From: Halioglobus sp.
Lineage (GTDB): Bacteria > Pseudomonadota > Gammaproteobacteria > Pseudomonadales > Halieaceae
DNA: 39,433 nucleotides
Reading direction: 5' to 3'
Assembly: GCA_020443325.1 (NCBI GenBank)
Contig: JAGRIK010000276.1
Span: 1 to 39,433 of the forward strand
The first letter of the stretch is position 1. Each line of letters begins with the position of its first letter. Under the pieces are notes generated by a model. That model did no database searches. It had not been told where the DNA came from and saw nothing but the letters and a program-made list of their open reading frames with translations. This document shows, one piece after another, positions 36,948 to 39,433 of the stretch. The position numbers were made by a program, and so were the translations under genes.

Positions 36948-37100
36948 ATGGTATGTTTGATGGTATTGTCCGCTCTGATACCACAGCTTTACAAAAATAC
37001 CATACCATGATTGCTGATGTGATCATGGTATCAAGAATCATTAACACATTGATTTTAAAGGGTATATAAGCGAAAAAACGGCCATGATTAATCATGGTAT
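36948..37100. repeat. cluster of seven ATGGTAT-type sites upstream of integrase
   Basis: Copies on the plus strand are at 36948-36954, 36960-36966, 37025-37031 and 37094-37100. Inverted copies (ATACCAT) are at 36997-37003 and 37002-37008, and one imperfect inverted copy (ATACCAC) is at 36978-36984. They span the integrase promoter and the zone next to guaA. Both roles fit: arm-type binding sites for integrase/excisionase, or operators controlling integrase transcription. Confidence 0.75.
37041..37068 (+). promoter_or_regulatory. putative integrase promoter
   Basis: TTAACA (37041-37046) and TATATA (37063-37068) with a 16-bp spacer, 58 bp before the integrase ATG. Flanked on both sides by ATGGTAT sites (37025 and 37094), which suggests repression by a protein bound there. 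Confidence 0.5.
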
Positions 37101-37125
37101 TAGAAGCGGAAAAGAGAAGACTGCC

Positions 37126-38322
37126 ATGCTTACCGATACCAAGCTCCGCAACTTGAAACCCAAAGACAAGCTCTACAAGGTCAACGACCGGGACGGCCTG
37201 TACGTGGCGGTTACGCCGGCAGGTACGATCTCTTTCAGACACAATTACTCAATCAGTGGCCGCCAGGAGACGCTAACGATCGGTAGGTATGGCGCGGGTG
37301 GTATTACTCTCTCGGAAGCCAGAGAGCGGTTGAACGAAGCTAAAAAAATGATCGCAGCAGGCAAGTCACCTGCCAGAGAAAAGGCGCGTGATAAGGCACG
37401 TGTAAAGGATGCTGAGACCTTTGGGGCATGGGCTGAAAAATGGATGCGCGGTTATCAGATGGCTGACTCGACGCGTGACATGCGCAAGTCAGTCTATAAC
37501 CGGGAATTGAAGAAGCGCTTTGGTAATCAAAAATTATCGGAGATCACCCATGAAGACCTCCGAGCTGTCACCGACGCCATCGTGGACAGAGGTGCGCCAG
37601 CAACCGCCGTTCACGCTCGTGAAGTGGTATTGCAGGTCTATCGTTGGGCGATCGAGCGTGGACAGAAAGTAGAGAATCCTGCTGAGATGGTTCGTCCCAG
37701 TAGTATTGCCAGGTTTGAGCCGCGAGATCGTGCCTTAAGTCCTGCGGAAATTGGTCTGATGTATCGATACATGGATCGTGTAGGGACTTCGCCGCAATAT
37801 AGAGCTGCCATAAAATTGCTGTTGTTGACCATGGTGAGGAAGTCCGAGCTTTCCAATGCAACCTGGTCGGAGATCAATTTCAGTGAGGCGCTATGGACGA
37901 TTCCAAAAGAACGTATGAAACGTCGAAATCCGCACATGGTGTACCTCTCCCGCCAGGCGCTGGATATTTTCATTGCGCTCAAGACTTTTGCCGGCGGCTC
38001 TGAATTCGTGCTTCCCTCTCGGTATGATTCAGACTTGCCTATGAGTGCCGCGACGTTAAATCGGGTTCTTGCTCTGACGTATCAAGCCGCACAAAAAGAT
38101 GGAGAACAGCTTGGGAAATTTGGCCCGCACGATTTGCGTCGCACAGCCAGCACTTTATTGCATGAAGCGGGCTACAACACCGATTGGATTGAGAAGTGCC
38201 TTGCCCATGAGCAGAAGGGGGTGAGGGCAATCTACAATAAGGCCGAATACCGGGAGCAGCGCGCGGCGATGTTACAGGACTGGGCGGATATGATTGACGA
38301 GTGGACTAGCGTAAAGCGTTAG
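37126..38322 (+). CDS. P4-type tyrosine integrase
   Basis: 398 aa from ATG 37126, chosen over ATG 37084 because it gives the usual DUF4102 start (LTDTKLRNLKPKDKLYKVNDRDGLYVAV) and has AGAGAAG just upstream. The N-terminal arm-binding domain covers residues 1-90, a core-binding SAM-like domain about 98-190, and the catalytic domain from 200 on. Catalytic residues are R238 (LLLTMVRKSELS), H335 and R338 (GPHDLRRTAS), H361 (CLAHEQKG) and nucleophile Y370 (RAIYNKAEY). The product integrates and excises the element between a chromosomal site, here probably the guaA 3' end, and its own att. Its last 17 bp overlap the convergent AlpA gene. Confidence 0.95.
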   Translation: MLTDTKLRNLKPKDKLYKVNDRDGLYVAVTPAGTISFRHNYSISGRQETLTIGRYGAGGITLSEARERLNEAKKMIAAGKSPAREKARDKARVKDAETFGAWAEKWMRGYQMADSTRDMRKSVYNRELKKRFGNQKLSEITHEDLRAVTDAIVDRGAPATAVHAREVVLQVYRWAIERGQKVENPAEMVRPSSIARFEPRDRALSPAEIGLMYRYMDRVGTSPQYRAAIKLLLLTMVRKSELSNATWSEINFSEALWTIPKERMKRRNPHMVYLSRQALDIFIALKTFAGGSEFVLPSRYDSDLPMSAATLNRVLALTYQAAQKDGEQLGKFGPHDLRRTASTLLHEAGYNTDWIEKCLAHEQKGVRAIYNKAEYREQRAAMLQDWADMIDEWTSVKR

Positions 38323-38554
38323 TGATCATTCCCGGCCGGTTGGCCTGCTCTTCAGACTCTTTGCGTGATTCGATCCATTGCTCCACTTCGGCCAAGTCCC
38401 AAGCGACGTTGCGGCTGGTCAGAACGATTCTGCGCGGGAAGTCTCCTCGTTTTTCCATATCGAAGATGGCGCGATCTGAAAGCGGAATCATTGCCAGTAA
38501 CGTTTTTCGGTTGATTAGCGTCACTCTTGGTTGGATTTGGTCCCCGTCATTCAT
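38306..38554 (-). CDS. AlpA-family excisionase/transcription regulator
   Basis: 82 aa with the MerR/AlpA-like helix-turn-helix: VTLINRKTLLAMIPLSDRAIFDMEKRGDFPRRIVLTSRNVAWDLAEVEQWIESR, including the W-x-x-x-E-V-x-x-W closing motif. AlpA of prophage CP4-57 activates its integrase and promotes excision; small members also act as directionality factors. Convergent with the integrase, the two stops overlapping by 17 bp. An in-frame stop lies just upstream, so ATG 38554 is the only ATG start; GGAGG sits about 14 nt before it, longer than optimal. Confidence 0.88.
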   Translation of the reverse strand: MNDGDQIQPRVTLINRKTLLAMIPLSDRAIFDMEKRGDFPRRIVLTSRNVAWDLAEVEQWIESRKESEEQANRPGMITNALR

Positions 38555-38596
38555 TGATTCTCACGCATCCTCCGGAAAGTATGTGCCGGTATATTG

Positions 38597-38697
38597 AGCT
38601 TCTTAGAAGCTAAACGTTAGCACTGTGCGCATCAATTTAGCAAAAGAGAATGTTTAGCAAAAAGATAAATACTTTTGAACAGCATGGGTTAGCGAAA
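38597..38697. repeat. palindrome and TTAGCRAAA repeats in the AlpA-repressor gap
   Basis: The 237-bp gap 38555-38791 holds no gene. It contains a perfect palindrome with 7-bp arms (AGCTTCT-T-AGAAGCT, 38597-38611). It also has three direct TTAGCRAAA copies at 38637-38645, 38654-38662 and 38689-38697. These lie upstream of alpA and downstream of the S24 repressor gene. Operators for the repressor or excisionase are the simplest reading. Confidence 0.5.
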
Positions 38698-38791
38698 TAG
38701 GGGCAGTCAGCCAGAAACCATTCTCGACACGTGTCGGTGGTGCAATTGCCCTTGGATTCGTCTGTGCTTACGAATAGGTGGAGCTTAATTA

Positions 38792-39433
38792 CTAGACTAC
38801 TTCGCCCTTGAACACGATGACGCCGCAAATCGTCGCTTCTTCATCCACCTCGATGATCCGGTTCGGCCAGTCAGGATTGAGCGCTTTCAGGTACTGCTTG
38901 CCTTCTTCGATGATGAGCTGCTTGAAAGTCGCTTCGTTTGATTGTTCCAGGCGCACCACCACAAATTTGCCGTGATCCGGTATGACACTGGGGTCGACAA
39001 AAATCAGGTCGCCTTCATGGAATTTGGGTTCCATGCTGCTCCCGCGAACCCTGAGCACGAAGGATTCCGGGCTGCATCTCACCGGGCAGGGTAAAAGCTC
39101 CGCGCCATAGGCGGGCACGAAACTGTCAGAGATCTCGTACCAATTCCCGGCTTGCACCCAGGAGATCAGCGGGTGGAGGCTGCGTAAATCCGGACCGGCG
39201 TGGGCATTGTGTTCCTCAGCCTGCCCCGTCGTCTCTGCATGTGGTGTATCCATCCAGCCCTGGGGCTTCTTCATAGCCTTTTCCAGCTTTTCAGCGAGTT
39301 CGTCTCCAATCGAACGTGGTGTGCCCTTCTTGGTGGGAAGTTGATTCCGCACCTGGCTCAGGTAGGAGCTATTGGTTCCGGCTGCACGCGCCAGCTTCGC
39401 TGCTGACCCAGCTTCGCTAATCAGAATCTCAAG
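38792..39433 (-). CDS. LexA/S24-type phage repressor, 5' end outside window
   Basis: At least 214 codons; the frame is open to the window edge. Its N-terminus there reads like a lambda-type HTH (GSAAKLARAAGTNSSYLSQV), so the true start is further right and the GTG inside at 39352 is only a later codon. The C-terminal S24 peptidase domain has the catalytic Ser in RGSSMEPKFHEGDLIFVDPS and the Lys in EATFKQLIIEEGKQYLKALNP. Such repressors keep an element quiet and are inactivated by RecA-aided self-cleavage or by a partner after DNA damage. I see no obvious Ala-Gly cleavage site in the linker, so cleavage is uncertain. Confidence 0.9.
   Translation of the reverse strand, partial: LEILISEAGSAAKLARAAGTNSSYLSQVRNQLPTKKGTPRSIGDELAEKLEKAMKKPQGWMDTPHAETTGQAEEHNAHAGPDLRSLHPLISWVQAGNWYEISDSFVPAYGAELLPCPVRCSPESFVLRVRGSSMEPKFHEGDLIFVDPSVIPDHGKFVVVRLEQSNEATFKQLIIEEGKQYLKALNPDWPNRIIEVDEEATICGVIVFKGEVV

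Larger units (their letters stand above)
36819..39433. mobile_element. left part of an integrative element at the guaA 3' end
   Basis: From the guaA stop to the window end the DNA is AT-richer and carries a P4-type integrase, an AlpA-like regulator and an S24 repressor, the usual control module of an integrative element. The integrase reads away from guaA, as expected next to an attL. The other end and cargo lie outside the window, and the att core was not identified. Confidence 0.75.

Noticed and set aside
38551-38568. Five-codon mini-ORF whose stop overlaps the AlpA start, considered as a coupling leader peptide
   Set aside because: The GGAGG abuts its ATG with no spacing, so it would not be initiated; chance is the simpler reading.

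Overview
The window is a stretch of gammaproteobacterial chromosome with GC-rich housekeeping genes and two lower-GC accessory ends. The gene order (ypjD/ffh/rpsP-rimM-trmD-rplS, xerD-dsbC, hom-thrC-recJ, prfB-lysS, xseA divergent from guaB-guaA) is the arrangement known from Pseudomonas-like and marine gammaproteobacteria. I would guess a marine Cellvibrionales/Halieaceae-type organism, but no marker here proves the family.

Layout. 1-1542: accessory segment with two overlapping small genes (the first cut by the window edge), an HNH nuclease and a tiny membrane protein. It abuts the 3' end of a tRNA-Leu(CAA) and carries periodic short repeats. 1543-5988: tRNA-Leu, a small acidic protein, then a tightly overlapping queA-tgt-NIF3-like-Nudix-gamma carbonic anhydrase-DUF1289 run; yajC-secDF, the usual partners of tgt, are absent. 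6010-8161 (minus strand): CNNM/CorC-type transporter and a YpjD/CcsA-like membrane protein. 8288-11783: ffh and the rpsP-rimM-trmD-rplS ribosome/tRNA operon, closed by a terminator and followed by a striking 20-bp inverted repeat. 12069-19660: xerD-dsbC, then alaC-hom-thrC-recJ, which combines alanine and threonine metabolism with a repair exonuclease. 19685-21252: a CueR-like regulator with its own 19-bp-spacer promoter, translationally coupled to a PF03773-type permease. 21307-22857 (minus): a beta-propeller lipoprotein of different base composition. 23177-25797: prfB, with its programmed +1 frameshift, and lysS. 25917-27966: a TPR-like lipoprotein, an NAD-dependent epimerase and an 87-aa unknown.

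27995-32218 is the signalling centre of the window. A minus-strand operon encodes a REC-nucleotidyl cyclase, a single-domain response regulator and a HAMP histidine kinase, each overlapping the next by 4 nt. A CRP/FNR-family regulator is transcribed divergently from the cyclase. The cyclase has Glu and Gly at the two positions that set base preference in class III cyclases, so cGMP rather than cAMP is a real possibility.

32233-36818: xseA, guaB and guaA. guaB carries an in-frame TAG at codon 381 where a Tyr codon is expected, splitting an otherwise intact 489-codon gene. 36819-39433: the left part of an integrative element inserted beside the guaA 3' end, with a P4-type integrase, an AlpA-like excisionase/regulator, a LexA/S24-type repressor cut by the window edge, and dense ATGGTAT repeats between guaA and the integrase.

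I saw no rRNA, no CRISPR array and no complete insertion sequence.
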